Assembly: GCF_000717645.1 (NCBI RefSeq)
Contig: NZ_JNZZ01000005.1
Coordinates: forward strand, 1-64,000
DNA length: 64,000 nucleotides
Reading direction: 5' to 3'
DNA from: Streptomyces californicus
Lineage (GTDB): Bacteria > Actinomycetota > Actinomycetes > Streptomycetales > Streptomycetaceae
The position numbers and the translations under genes are program-made. Of this stretch, positions 36,276 through 45,594 are shown one piece after another. Each line of letters opens with the position of its first letter. The stretch's first letter is position 1. The notes below the pieces were generated by a model, which saw only the letters and a program-made list of their open reading frames with translations, had not been told where the DNA came from and made no database searches.

Positions 36276-39200
36276 GTGTCACGCCAGATGCTCATCGTCG
36301 CCGCCGACGGCACGGGCGATCACCGCACCGTCGGCGAGGCGGTCGCCCGCGCCCGCGCCGGTGCGGTCGTCAGCATCGCCCCGGGGCGGTACGAGGAGCG
36401 GGTGACGGTCTCCGCGGCGATCACCCTGATCGCCTCCGAGGGACCGGGAACCGCCGAGTTGGCGCCCCGGCGCGGCACGGCGCTGACGCTCACCGGCGAC
36501 GCGGTGATGGTCAGGGACCTCGTGCTGCGCGGGCACGACGACGAACTCCCCGTGGTCGACGCCCCCCGCGGCGAGTTGGCGATGGACCGGTGCGACATCC
36601 ACGGCTCGTCCTGGGCGGCGCTCTACGCCCGGGAGGGCGGCTCGCTGGGGCTGCGGCAGTGCCGGATCAGCAACCCGGCGGGGGCCGGCGTGGTCTCCAC
36701 CTCCACCGCCGAGAGCCTCCTGGAGAAGTGCGTCGTCGAGCACCTCGGCACCTCCGCCCTGGTCGCGGGCGAACGGGGCAGGATCACCGCGCGGTTCAGT
36801 GAGCTGAGGGACACCAAGGGCAACGGCGTCCTCACCAACGGGCAGGCCCACGTCCTCCTGGAGGAGTGCGCGATATCGGCGACCGGGAAACCGGGTGTCG
36901 CCGTCGAGGCGGAGAGTTCGGTCCGGATGGTGCGCGGCACGGTCCGCAAGGCCGCCGTCGGCGTGTTCGTGAACACCACCGGGCCGGTCGTCCTGGAGGA
37001 CGTGGCGGTCGGCGACGCCACGGGCCACGGCTTCGTCCTGGGCGGCGGAAGCTCCCCGTCCCTGACCCGGTGCTCCACCGAACGGACCGGCGGGCACGGC
37101 CTGTTGGTGGCCGAACGCAGCCGCGGCACTTTCACGGGCTGTACGTTCGCGAGCGCCGAGGAGTCCGCCGTGCGGATCACCGGCTTCTCCTCCCCGGCCC
37201 TCTCCGGGACGGTCGTCCGGGGCGCCAAGGGGACCGGCGTGCTGCTGGACGAGGACTCGTCCGCCGAGTTCGACCGCCTGGAGGTGCACGACAGCGGCGG
37301 CAGCGGCATCGTGATCCGCAGCGGCGCCAACCCGCTGCTGCGACGGGCCACCGTCACCGGCGCGGGCGCGCACGGCGTCCAGGTCGTCAAGGACGGCCGG
37401 GGGCGCCTGGAGGAGTGCGTCGTCGAGCGGTCGGGCGAGTCGGCGGTCCACGTCTCGGGCCACGGCAACGTGTTCCTGGGCAAGGGGCGGCTGCGCTCCT
37501 CCGCCGGCGCCGGCGTCCATATCGGGGCGCTCGGCACGCTCACCCTGCGCGACACCGCGATCGAGGAGTCCGGCGCGGCGGGCGTCCACATCGAGGCGGA
37601 GGGCGAACTGGCCGCCGTACGCGCGATGGTGACCGGCTCCGCCGAGTGCGGCGTACGGGTGTCCACCGGGGCCCGCGCCTCCCTCAACGGCTGCGAGGTG
37701 ACGGAGTCGGGCGCCGACGGCGTCCGCGTGGAGGGCCCCGACGCCGTGACGCTGACCGGCTGCACCGTCCGCGCCAACCGGGGCAGCGGCGTCCGCCAGA
37801 CGGCCCCCGGCGACCGGCTCGCCGTCGACGGCCTGGTCAGCGCGGAGAACGGCGCCCCGGACGCCTGGGGCACCCCGGAACAGGCGGAGGCAGCGGGGGA
37901 CGGGCGGCTGCCCGGCGGTGCCGCGCCCGTGGCCGAACCCGCCCCCGGCACGGGCCCGGTGGCCGAACTGGAGTCGCTGATCGGCCTCGACGAGGTCAAG
38001 CAGCAGGTGCTCACCCTGATCAACCTCAACCGGATGGCGCAGCGCCGGGCCAGCATCGGGATGCCCGCCCCGCCGATGAGCCGCCATCTGGTCTTCGCGG
38101 GCCCGCCCGGCACCGGCAAGACCACCGTCGCCCGCCTGTACGGCTCCATCCTCGCCTCGCTCGGCGTCCTGCGCTCCGGCCACCTGGTGGAGGTCTCCCG
38201 CGCGGACCTGGTCGCGCAGATCATCGGCGGTACGGCGATCAAGACCACCGAGACCTTCACCAGGGCGCTCGGCGGCGTGCTGTTCGTCGACGAGGCGTAC
38301 ACCCTGCTCTCCGACAGCGGCGGCAACGGCGCCGACTTCGGGCGCGAGGCGATCGACACCCTGGTGAAGCTGATGGAGGACCACCGCGACGACGTGGTGG
38401 TCGTGGCGGCAGGCTACCCGAAGGAGATGACCGAGTTCCTGGCGTCCAACCCGGGCCTCGCCTCCCGCTTCACCCGCAACGTCGAGTTCAGCGACTACAC
38501 CTCCCAGGAGCTCGTCACGATCGTCGAGCGGATGTGCACCGGCCACCGCTACGAACTGGACCCGGCGGCGCGTACGGCGCTCGTCACCCGCTTCGACCGC
38601 ATCCCCCGCGACGCCGGATTCGGCAACGGCCGCACCGCGCGCAAGGTGTTCGAGGAGATGGTGGACCGCCAGGCGTCCCGGCTGGCCACCCTGGCGGTGG
38701 CCGACGAACGGCAACTCGCCCTGCTCACCGCCGAGGACGTGGGCGTGCCGACGGGCGGCGTGCCGGAGGACGAGGCGGCGGAGGACCCGCTGCTGCGGCT
38801 GAACAGCCTGGTGGGCCTCGCGTCCGTCAAGAGCGAGGTGGGCGACCTGGTCCACCTCCTCGCCGCCGCGAGCCGGCGCAAGGCGGCCGGCCTGCCCGCG
38901 CCCCATACCAGCAACCACCTGGTCTTCGCGGGCCCGCCCGGCACCGGCAAGACCACCGTGGCCCGGCTCTACGGCGAACTGCTCGCCTCGCTCGGGGTGT
39001 TGCCGCGCGGCCAGCTCGTCGAGGTCTCCCGCGCCGACCTGGTGGGCCGCTATGTCGGCCACACCGCGCAGTTGACCCGCGAGGCGTTCGAACGGGCTCT
39101 GGGCGGTGTCCTGTTCGTCGACGAGGCGTACACGCTGACGCCTCAGCTCGCCGGAGGGTCCGCGGACTACGGCCAGGAGGCGGTGGAGACGCTGCTGAAG

Positions 39201-39584
39201 CTGATGGAGGACCACCGCGACGAGGTGGTGGTGATCGCGGCCGGCTACACCGCGGAGATGGACCGGTTCCTGGCGTCCAACCCCGGGCTCGACTCCCGCT
39301 TCCCGCGCCGGGTCGAGTTCCCCGACTACTCCTCGGACGAACTGGTCACGATCGTCTCCACGCACGCGGCCGACAACGGCTACGAGTGCGCCCCCGGCAC
39401 GGCCGAGGCGCTGCGGGCCCACTTCGACGCCGTCCCCCGGGGCGCGTCGTTCGGCAACGCCCGGCTGGCCCGCCAGACGCTGGAGCGGATGATGACGCGC
39501 CAGGCCCGCCGACTGAGCACCGTGGCCTCGCCGAGCCTGGACGACCTGCGCCTCCTGCACCCGGAGGACCTCGCCCCGCGCTGA
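36276..39584 (+). CDS. EccA-like protein: right-handed beta-helix fused to two CbxX/CfqX AAA+ ATPase modules
   Basis: GTG 36276 (VSRQMLIVAADG) is preceded by GGGAGG at ideal spacing, so the longer frame was rejected. Of 1,102 residues, about 1-540 form repeated 20-25-residue units rich in 'G.GV.V', typical of right-handed parallel beta-helices. A Pro/Ala linker follows, then two AAA+ modules with Walker A GPPGTGKTT at K615 and K892, Walker B 'GGVLFVDEAYTL' in both, and 'NPGLxSRF' arginine-finger regions. These are CbxX/CfqX-type, as in EccA, the cytosolic T7SS chaperone. Usual EccA has TPR repeats plus one AAA+ module, so the beta-helix and the AAA+ duplication are atypical. Likely a cytosolic substrate-handling ATPase. 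Confidence 0.88.
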   Translation: MSRQMLIVAADGTGDHRTVGEAVARARAGAVVSIAPGRYEERVTVSAAITLIASEGPGTAELAPRRGTALTLTGDAVMVRDLVLRGHDDELPVVDAPRGELAMDRCDIHGSSWAALYAREGGSLGLRQCRISNPAGAGVVSTSTAESLLEKCVVEHLGTSALVAGERGRITARFSELRDTKGNGVLTNGQAHVLLEECAISATGKPGVAVEAESSVRMVRGTVRKAAVGVFVNTTGPVVLEDVAVGDATGHGFVLGGGSSPSLTRCSTERTGGHGLLVAERSRGTFTGCTFASAEESAVRITGFSSPALSGTVVRGAKGTGVLLDEDSSAEFDRLEVHDSGGSGIVIRSGANPLLRRATVTGAGAHGVQVVKDGRGRLEECVVERSGESAVHVSGHGNVFLGKGRLRSSAGAGVHIGALGTLTLRDTAIEESGAAGVHIEAEGELAAVRAMVTGSAECGVRVSTGARASLNGCEVTESGADGVRVEGPDAVTLTGCTVRANRGSGVRQTAPGDRLAVDGLVSAENGAPDAWGTPEQAEAAGDGRLPGGAAPVAEPAPGTGPVAELESLIGLDEVKQQVLTLINLNRMAQRRASIGMPAPPMSRHLVFAGPPGTGKTTVARLYGSILASLGVLRSGHLVEVSRADLVAQIIGGTAIKTTETFTRALGGVLFVDEAYTLLSDSGGNGADFGREAIDTLVKLMEDHRDDVVVVAAGYPKEMTEFLASNPGLASRFTRNVEFSDYTSQELVTIVERMCTGHRYELDPAARTALVTRFDRIPRDAGFGNGRTARKVFEEMVDRQASRLATLAVADERQLALLTAEDVGVPTGGVPEDEAAEDPLLRLNSLVGLASVKSEVGDLVHLLAAASRRKAAGLPAPHTSNHLVFAGPPGTGKTTVARLYGELLASLGVLPRGQLVEVSRADLVGRYVGHTAQLTREAFERALGGVLFVDEAYTLTPQLAGGSADYGQEAVETLLKLMEDHRDEVVVIAAGYTAEMDRFLASNPGLDSRFPRRVEFPDYSSDELVTIVSTHAADNGYECAPGTAEALRAHFDAVPRGASFGNARLARQTLERMMTRQARRLSTVASPSLDDLRLLHPEDLAPR

Positions 39585-39779
39585 ACGCCGGGCCCCGCCG
39601 TCCGCACACCTGACCGGACCGTGCCCCGGGGCCCGCTCCGCTCGTTGGGACGGCGACGGGACAGGGGGCCGGTCCGGGGTCCCACCGGCGGAACACCGAG
39701 CCGCCCATCCCCCTGCGACACGTGCGGCCGCGCACCCGTACCGCGCCCGGCCCGCACCTTTCGCCCAAGGAGTACGCCG

Positions 39780-40679
39780 ATGAAGCGTTCAGCCTCCTCA
39801 TCGAACCGCCCCCGACGCCCGCGCGGACTCGCGCGCGTACCAGCCCTGTTGACGGCGTTCCTGTTCGCCGTGACGGGCCCGCAGTTCCTGCCCGCCCCCG
39901 CGTACGCGGTCTCCCACATCAGCGTCTCGTCCACCACCGTGGCGGCCGGCGAGACCCTCACCATCGACTTCAACGGCACCGCGGACACGCCCAGGACCGG
40001 CGCCGGCGAGAACTTCTACTCCGGTTCCACGGACCTCGGCACCCTCGACACGTTCACCACGATCGAGTCGTGCACCGGCAACACCGCGCTCTGCCACGAG
40101 GTGGAGGGGTACGGCCCGCGCGTGCCGCTCGGCGACCTGGACGGCGGCGAGGCGTTCAGCGGCTCGATCACCCTGCGCGTCGACCCGGAGACCCCCTCGG
40201 GCACCTTCGTCCTGCGCTACCAGCTCTACGCGAACGGCGGCGAGGCCACCGCGGACGGCCCGGTCATTACGGTGACCAACACGCCGGCCGAAGCCGACCT
40301 GGAGGTCGGCCTGGGCGCGCGTCCGCGGTTCGGTGTCCTGGTGCCCGCCCTGTCGTACACGCTCAGCGCCCGCAACCACGGCCCCGAGGACGCCACCGAC
40401 GTCACCGTGACCGCGACGCTCCCGGCGGGGAGGACGGCCACGGACCTCTCCGCCGGCTGCACCTCCGCCCCCGGCACGGTCACCTGCGTCCACCGGGACA
40501 TCGCCGAGGGCGCCGAGGCGGTCTCCACGTTCAGCCTCCCCGTCGAGCTCCTCGACTTCGGCACGGTCGCCGTCTCCGCGACCCGTACGGCCTCGTCCCC
40601 GCACGACCCGAACCCGGCCAACGACACCTCCGCCGCCACCTGCGCGGTCATCTCCATCGCCCTGGCCCACTGCGCCTGA
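39780..40679 (+). CDS. Secreted two-domain protein with DUF11-like C-terminus
   Basis: ATG 39780 follows AAGGAG nine bases upstream. A signal peptide runs to 'APAYA' (about residue 43). The mature part has a beta-rich domain with 'ISVSSTTVAAGETLTIDFNG' and Cys in 'ESCTGNTALCHEV', then a DUF11-like domain ('YTLSARNHGPEDATDVTVTA', 'DPNPANDTS'). DUF11 domains are common in cell-surface adhesin-like proteins. With no sorting signal or anchor it is probably released. It is separated from the EccA-like gene by 195 bp and ends at a terminator, so it is a separate unit. Function unknown. Confidence 0.8.
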   Translation: MKRSASSSNRPRRPRGLARVPALLTAFLFAVTGPQFLPAPAYAVSHISVSSTTVAAGETLTIDFNGTADTPRTGAGENFYSGSTDLGTLDTFTTIESCTGNTALCHEVEGYGPRVPLGDLDGGEAFSGSITLRVDPETPSGTFVLRYQLYANGGEATADGPVITVTNTPAEADLEVGLGARPRFGVLVPALSYTLSARNHGPEDATDVTVTATLPAGRTATDLSAGCTSAPGTVTCVHRDIAEGAEAVSTFSLPVELLDFGTVAVSATRTASSPHDPNPANDTSAATCAVISIALAHCA

Positions 40680-40694
40680 CCGGCCCCACCACCC

Positions 40695-40729
40695 GCCGCT
40701 GCCCCGACCGAGTCGGCGGCAGCGGCTTT
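40695..40729 (+). terminator. Terminator after secreted DUF11-like gene
   Basis: A two-part stem (GCCGCTGCC/GGCAGCGGC enclosing CCGAC/GTCGG) ends with TTT, 16 bp after the stop codon. Confidence 0.7.
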
Positions 40730-40838
40730 CATCTGTCAGGGCGCCTCCCGGATCACCGTGCCGCCCCGCTTACGCCGCCATGACGCCGCGCCCGCTAGCG
40801 TCCGGAAGGCGGACGCCCGTCGGCGTCCCGGAGAGACG

Positions 40839-40867
40839 GAAAGGCCCTCCGGTGCGGAGGGCCTTTC
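40839..40867 (-). terminator. Terminator downstream of tRNA-Arg
   Basis: A 13-bp perfect stem GAAAGGCCCTCCG/CGGAGGGCCTTTC with a 3-base loop lies 18 bp past the tRNA 3' end. It could also work in the other direction. A second hairpin, GGACGCC/GGCGTCC, is at 40811-40828. Confidence 0.75.
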
Positions 40868-40884
40868 GGTGGTGCGCGGTCGTG

Positions 40885-40957
40885 CGCCCCCGGCAGGACT
40901 CGAACCTGCGGCCAAGCGCTTAGAAGGCGCCTGCTCTATCCACTGAGCTACGGGGGC
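40885..40957 (-). tRNA. tRNA-Arg (anticodon UCU)
   Basis: The minus strand gives a complete 73-base cloverleaf: acceptor GCCCCCG/CGGGGGC, D arm GCTC/GAGC, anticodon arm GGCGC-CTTCTAA-GCGCT with anticodon TCT, T arm GCAGG/CCTGC with TTCGAGT, discriminator G. It reads AGA, a rare codon in this genome type. The 3' CCA is not encoded. No integrase is nearby, so no sign of an element using it as attachment site. Confidence 0.95.
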
Positions 40958-41263
40958 CGGGAGTCCTGATCGGTGGTTCCGTGGCCGTGCCGGGACAAGG
41001 ATAGGGCTCCGATCCCCTGGACCCGGTTGCTTCACCTGCGTGGCACGATGTGGAGGTTCAGTGAAGCGAACCGATAATCGCAGGTAGGTGCGATTCCTGC
41101 ATCGGTTTTCGCCCACCTCGCGCCGGGTGTTGTGCAGTCGTTATGCCCCGGCCCCCTCCGCCCTCCCTGTCCGGGGTCTGTCAAGAGGGTGGAACCGCCG
41201 CGCAGGAAGGCCCATACGCTTCAAAAAGGCTTCAAAATTGGGCATTCTTCGCATGTGGCGACC
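40958..41263. other. 306-bp gap between tRNA-Arg and the dynamin-like operon
   Basis: No gene is evident. The left part must hold the tRNA promoter. The middle carries a strongly structured element (41055-41110, annotated separately). The right end is AT-rich, with two copies of GCTTCAAAA spaced 11 bp (41218-41237), a layout like response-regulator binding sites, just upstream of the dynamin-like start. Confidence 0.6.
41055..41110 (+). promoter_or_regulatory. Structured leader with mutually exclusive hairpins (attenuator-like)
   Basis: GGTTC (41055-41059) can pair with GAACC (41068-41072). The overlapping AACCGAT (41069-41075) can instead pair with ATCGGTT (41101-41107), followed by TTTT-type bases. 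Inside, GCAGG/CCTGC or AATCGC/GCGATT can form alternative inner helices. A choice between an upstream hairpin and a U-tailed hairpin is the hallmark of attenuation. It lies about 155 bp before the dynamin-like operon. A small RNA or degraded tRNA-like element is the alternative. Confidence 0.4.
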
Positions 41264-42907
41264 ATGGACGTACGGCCCCAGCTCATCGACGCACTTTCCG
41301 CCCTGCGCGACCGTGTCGCCGCCGTGCGTCTCCCACTGCCCCTGCCGGGGGCCGAACGCGCCCGGCAGACCAGGGCCGAACTCCTCGCCCAGCTCGACGA
41401 CTACCTCCTGCCGCGCCTCAAGGACCCCGAGGCACCGCTGCTCGCCGTGATCGGCGGGTCCACCGGGGCCGGGAAGTCCACCCTGGTCAACTCCCTGGTG
41501 GGGTGCCGGGTCAGCGAGGCCGGGGTGCTGCGGCCCACCACCCGGACCCCGGTGCTCGTCTGCCACCCCGACGACCACCACTGGTTCGCCGGAGTACGGG
41601 TCCTGCCGCAGCTCACCCGGATCTGGCTGCCGCCGGGGCAGACGCCCGACCCGGACGGGCTCGACGACCTCGCCGCCCGGGGCGGCGACGGGGAGGGCGC
41701 CCTGCGGGTCGAGACCGCCGTCAGCGTGCCCCGGGGGCTGGCGCTCCTGGACGCCCCCGACATCGACTCCCTCGTCGTCCGCAACCGCGTCCTCGCCGCC
41801 GAGCTCATCTGCGCCGCCGACATCTGGGTGATGGTGACCACCGCCTCCCGCTACGCCGACGCGGTGCCCTGGCACATGCTGCGTACCGCCAAGGAGTACG
41901 ACGCCGCCCTCGTCACCGTCCTCGACCGGGTGCCCCACCAGGTGATCTCCGAGGTCTCCCGGCAGTACGCGGCCCTGCTGACCCGGGCCGGACTCGGCGA
42001 CGTACCCCGCTTCACCATCCCCGAACTGCCCGAGTCCACCGGCGGCGGCAGCGGGCTGCTCCCCGTCAGCGCCGTCGCCCCGCTGCGCGCCTGGCTCGCC
42101 CACCGGGCCCAGGACCCGGCCGCCCGGCAGCAGGCCGTCGGGCGCACCGCCTCCGGCGTCATCGAGTCGCTCAACGTGCGGATGCCCGCCCTGGCCTCCG
42201 CCGTCGCCGCCCAGTACGCCGCCTCCGTACGGCTGACCGGAGTGGTCGAGGACGCGTACGCCAAGGAGGCCGACCGGATCCGCCGCAGACTCCGCAGCGG
42301 CGCGGTCCTCTCCGGGGGAGCGCGGACCCGGTGGCGCGGCTACCCGCTCTACAGCTCGCCCGACGAACTGCTCGACGCCCTCGTGGACAGCCTCGTGGCC
42401 CTGCTCCAGTGCTCGGTGTCCGCCGCCGACGAGCAGATCCGCACCCAGTGGCGCCGCGAGCCGGCCGGCGCGCACTTCCGGTTCGAGGACGCCGGGCGCG
42501 CGACCGGCTGCTGGGGGCCCGCCGAGGACGCCGAAGGGCGGATCGCCGTCGCCGTACGCCGGTGGCGCCGGGTCCTGGAGGAGCTGGCCGAGGAGGAGGC
42601 GGGCAAGCTCGACCGCAGCGTCGCCCCCGCCCCCGAGAACGTCGCCGCCCTCCTCGCCGCCGCCCTCCTCGGCGGACGGCGGGCCCGCGCGGCGGGGGAG
42701 CAGCTCGCCGAACGCATCGGCGCGCAGGGCGCGCTGCGCCTGCGCGACAAGGGCGGCGAACTGCTGACGACCTACCTCGACCAGGTCCTCGGCGGTGAAC
42801 GCGACCGCCGCCTCGCCCCACTCGACGCGCTCGACACCGCACCCGAACCCCAGGCCGAACTGATCGCCGCGCTTTCCGTACTGCAGAAGGAGAGGTGGCA
42901 GCGATGA
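41264..42907 (+). CDS. Dynamin-like GTPase A (soluble member of pair)
   Basis: Start ATG 41264 ([11 protein letters not shown]) is chosen because family similarity begins there; no good ribosome site is visible, so a leaderless or GTG start nine bases earlier is possible. The 547-aa protein has a G domain with [10 protein letters not shown] (P loop), 'LRPTTRTPV' (G2), 'LLDAPDIDS' (G3) and 'TVLDRVP' (G4-like), followed by long helices and no clear membrane segment. Such paired GTPases in Streptomyces belong to the dynamin/YfjP superfamily, which act on membranes, some during sporulation division. ATGA overlap with the next gene indicates joint translation. I do not claim identity with DynA/DynB. 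Confidence 0.85.
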   Translation: MDVRPQLIDALSALRDRVAAVRLPLPLPGAERARQTRAELLAQLDDYLLPRLKDPEAPLLAVIGGSTGAGKSTLVNSLVGCRVSEAGVLRPTTRTPVLVCHPDDHHWFAGVRVLPQLTRIWLPPGQTPDPDGLDDLAARGGDGEGALRVETAVSVPRGLALLDAPDIDSLVVRNRVLAAELICAADIWVMVTTASRYADAVPWHMLRTAKEYDAALVTVLDRVPHQVISEVSRQYAALLTRAGLGDVPRFTIPELPESTGGGSGLLPVSAVAPLRAWLAHRAQDPAARQQAVGRTASGVIESLNVRMPALASAVAAQYAASVRLTGVVEDAYAKEADRIRRRLRSGAVLSGGARTRWRGYPLYSSPDELLDALVDSLVALLQCSVSAADEQIRTQWRREPAGAHFRFEDAGRATGCWGPAEDAEGRIAVAVRRWRRVLEELAEEEAGKLDRSVAPAPENVAALLAAALLGGRRARAAGEQLAERIGAQGALRLRDKGGELLTTYLDQVLGGERDRRLAPLDALDTAPEPQAELIAALSVLQKERWQR

Positions 42908-44763
42908 CTGCCGTCACGGACGAGGACCAGGGCAACGACAGCGGCACGCGGAAGGCGGACGGGCGGTGGGACGACGGGCTCATCGCCCGGCGCGCGGCGG
43001 CCGCCGCGACCCGCGGGACCGCCGAACCCGTCCCCCGCGCGCCCGCCGACGACGAGCCGGACCCGCAGGTCGAGGCGTACGCACCCGCCGACGGGCCGCT
43101 GCCCACCCGGCTCGACGCCCTGCGCGAACTCGTCGGACTCTCCCGCGCCCGGCTCGACCGCGACACCCTCGCCGAGGCGGGCCGCGTCCTGGACGAGGCG
43201 GCGGCCCGGCAGCGGCTCTCCTCCCGGCACACGGTCATCGCCGTGGCGGGCGCCACCGGCAGCGGCAAGTCGACCCTGTTCAACGCGCTGGCCGGGGCCA
43301 CGATCTCCGACACCGGACTGCGCCGCCCCACCACCTCCCAGCCCATCGCGTGCAGCTGGACCGACGGGGCCGCCGGGCTGCTGGACCGCCTGGCCGTCCC
43401 CGGCCGGCTGCGCCGCAGGCCGCACCCCGGGCCCGCCGCCTCCGACGAGGCGCTGCAGGGGCTCGTCCTGGTCGACCTGCCCGACCACGACTCGGCCGCC
43501 ACCGAGCACCGCGCACAGGTGGACCGGGTCCTGGCCCTGGTGGACGCGGTGATCTGGGTCGTCGATCCGGAGAAGTACGCCGACGCCGCCCTCCACGAAC
43601 GCTATCTGCGCCCGCTCGCCGGCCACGCCGAGGTCACCTTCGTCGTCCTCAACCAGACCGACCGGCTGCCCGGCGAGGCGGCCGACCTCGTCCTCGACGA
43701 CCTGCGCCGCCTCCTCGACGAGGACGGCATCGCGCTCGGCGAGCACGGCGAACCCGGTGCCACCGTCATGTCCCTGTCCGCGCTCACCGGGGACGGCGTG
43801 CCCGAACTCCGCGAGCTGCTCGGCCGCTTCGTCCAGGACCGCACCGCCGCCACCCGCCGCCTCTCCGCCGACGTCGACGCGGCGGCGGCCCGGCTGCGCC
43901 CGGTGTACGTCGCCGGCGGGCGCGCCGGCCTCGGCGAACGGGCGCGCGACGCGTTCACGGACCGGCTGGCCGAGGCGGTCGGCGCGGCGGCCGCCGGGCA
44001 GGCCGCCGAGCGGGAGTGGCGACGCAACGCGAGCCGGGCCTGCGGGACGCCGTGGCTGCGGCTCTGGCGCTGGTACGAGAACCGGGGCCTGCCCGGCAGC
44101 CTGGACCGGATGGGCCAGGCCCTCACCCCGCCCGAGGAGGAGCTGACGGCCCGGCAGCGGGTCGAGCAGGCGGTGCGGACCGTCGCGGACGACGCGGCGG
44201 AGGGGCTGCCCGGGCCCTGGGCGCAGGCGGTGCGCGAGGCCGCGTTCACCGGGGCGGAGGGGCTGCCCGAGGCGCTCGACGACCTGGCGGTCAGAGCCGG
44301 GGCGCCGGGCGCCGGCAAGCGCGGCGGGGAGACGGAGACGGAGACCGGGCGGGACACGGGCGCCGGTGCTCAGCCCGGCGGCGCGCGGCCCGCGAAGCCG
44401 CCCCGGCCGAAGTGGTGGCCGGTCGCCGTGCTGGCCCAGGCGTCGATGACGCTGCTGCAGATCTTCGGCGGTCTGTGGCTGGTCGGGCAGATCGTCGGGG
44501 TCCTGGAACCGGGGCTCGTCACCCCCGCCCTCATCATGCTGGCCGGGGTCGTCGGCGGGCCGCTGGTGGAGTGGGCCTGCGCCGCCGCGATCCGGGGGCC
44601 GGCCCGGCGGTACGGGCAGGACGCGGAGCGGCGGCTGCGCGAGGCGGCGGCCGGATGCGGCCGGGCCAGGGTCCTGGACCCGGTCGCGGCCGAGCTGGCC
44701 CGCTACCGGGAGGTGCGCGAGCGGTACGTGACGGTGACGAAGTTCTCCACAACCGGCCGGTAG
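42904..44763 (+). CDS. Dynamin-like/YfjP-family GTPase B with two membrane helices
   Basis: ATG 42904 overlaps the previous stop as ATGA. The 619-aa protein has an extended polar N-terminus, then a GTPase domain at about 110-290: [14 protein letters not shown], '[10 protein letters not shown]', 'LVDLPDHDS', 'NQTDRLP'. The C-terminal part has '[20 protein letters not shown]' and '[20 protein letters not shown]', two hydrophobic helices that would form a membrane hairpin. Together with its partner it may build a membrane-bound assembly in which one protein anchors the other. Confidence 0.87.
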   Translation: MTAVTDEDQGNDSGTRKADGRWDDGLIARRAAAAATRGTAEPVPRAPADDEPDPQVEAYAPADGPLPTRLDALRELVGLSRARLDRDTLAEAGRVLDEAAARQRLSSRHTVIAVAGATGSGKSTLFNALAGATISDTGLRRPTTSQPIACSWTDGAAGLLDRLAVPGRLRRRPHPGPAASDEALQGLVLVDLPDHDSAATEHRAQVDRVLALVDAVIWVVDPEKYADAALHERYLRPLAGHAEVTFVVLNQTDRLPGEAADLVLDDLRRLLDEDGIALGEHGEPGATVMSLSALTGDGVPELRELLGRFVQDRTAATRRLSADVDAAAARLRPVYVAGGRAGLGERARDAFTDRLAEAVGAAAAGQAAEREWRRNASRACGTPWLRLWRWYENRGLPGSLDRMGQALTPPEEELTARQRVEQAVRTVADDAAEGLPGPWAQAVREAAFTGAEGLPEALDDLAVRAGAPGAGKRGGETETETGRDTGAGAQPGGARPAKPPRPKWWPVAVLAQASMTLLQIFGGLWLVGQIVGVLEPGLVTPALIMLAGVVGGPLVEWACAAAIRGPARRYGQDAERRLREAAAGCGRARVLDPVAAELARYREVRERYVTVTKFSTTGR

Positions 44764-44945
44764 TCCACAGGCCCCGACGCGATTCCCGTCCCGCGCCCAC
44801 CATGGAGTCCGACACGGTGTCCGGTGCCACCCGGCGCCGTGTGACGGCTCGTCCCGCCGTGGGGTTCGTCCCACCGGGCGACGGGTCCCACCGTGCGGAG
44901 AGGGCGTCTCACCGTGCGACGAGGAAGAGGAATGCGGGGCGGGAA

Positions 44946-45407
44946 ATGAACGAGACCTTGGTGACCCTGGTGGGCAACGCCGCGACGGCGGTGGAGTTCC
45001 GGGAGACGGCCGGCGGCGGAATGGCGCGATTCCGTTTCGCCGTCACTCCGCGGCGTTGGGACCGCGAGAAACAACGCTGGACGGACGGCCGCACCAGCTT
45101 CTACACCGTGTGGTCCTGGCGGACGCTCGCGGCCAATCTCGCCGGTTCCGTTTCGGTCGGGGAACCTCTGGTCGTGCACGGCAGGTTGAAGGTCCGCGAG
45201 GAGGAACAGGCCGGTCAGCGGCGTACGTTCGTCGATGTCGAGGCCATCGCCGTGGGCCATGACCTGAGCCGGGGCACGACCGCCTTCCGCCGGACGGCCC
45301 GGCCGGAAAGCGATCTGACGGAACGTCCGGAAAACGTCACGGAGGGCGATGCGAAAGGCGTGCCGAATCAACCGGAACGCGCCGCCGTCCTGGCCGGGGT
45401 GTCTTGA
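44946..45407 (+). CDS. ssbB: Single-stranded DNA-binding protein, SsbB type
   Basis: The 153-aa protein opens MNETLVTLVGNAATAVEFRE and has an OB fold ('MARFRFAVTPRRWDREKQRW', 'SFYTVWSWRTLAANLA', 'EPLVVHGRLKVREEE'). The C-terminus ends AVLAGVS and lacks the acidic DDDIPF-type tip through which housekeeping SSB recruits partners. Streptomyces have such a second paralogue, SsbB, linked to chromosome segregation in sporulation. ATG 44946 lies 182 bp after the GTPase gene; that gap carries 'CCCACCGTGCGG' and 'CTCACCGTGCGA' repeats. The symbol rests on tail loss and length. Confidence 0.85.
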   Translation: MNETLVTLVGNAATAVEFRETAGGGMARFRFAVTPRRWDREKQRWTDGRTSFYTVWSWRTLAANLAGSVSVGEPLVVHGRLKVREEEQAGQRRTFVDVEAIAVGHDLSRGTTAFRRTARPESDLTERPENVTEGDAKGVPNQPERAAVLAGVS

Positions 45408-45417
45408 AAGGGCTGTT

Positions 45418-45456
45418 GCGGGAAGGTATCCCGCGATAACGATTCCGATTCGGAAT
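45418..45456 (+). terminator. Two hairpins downstream of ssbB
   Basis: GCGGGA/TCCCGC (45418-45434) and ATTCCG/CGGAAT (45442-45456) follow the ssbB stop within 50 bp, without a clear U-run. They may end the ssbB transcript or lie in the next gene's leader. Confidence 0.35.
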
Positions 45457-45594
45457 GGTTGGCGAAGGGCGGTACGGGGGACTCCTCTTCGCCCGTTCCT
45501 TAGGATTCCAGTGCTCACGGGTCACTTGGGTCTGCTGGCGAGGCAATCCCCACACGCGCACCACGCGCCAGGGCCTCGCCCGGAGGGGAATTCT

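Noticed and set aside
40885..40957. tRNA-Arg as an integration site of a mobile element
   Set aside because: No integrase, excisionase or repeated tRNA 3' end was seen on either side.
41081..41107. Part of a cobalamin riboswitch ('GGTGCGATTCC')
   Set aside because: Other conserved riboswitch boxes are missing and the downstream genes are GTPases.
41264..44763. Naming the GTPases dynA and dynB
   Set aside because: Superfamily matches, but synteny and sequence details needed to assert orthology are not available here.
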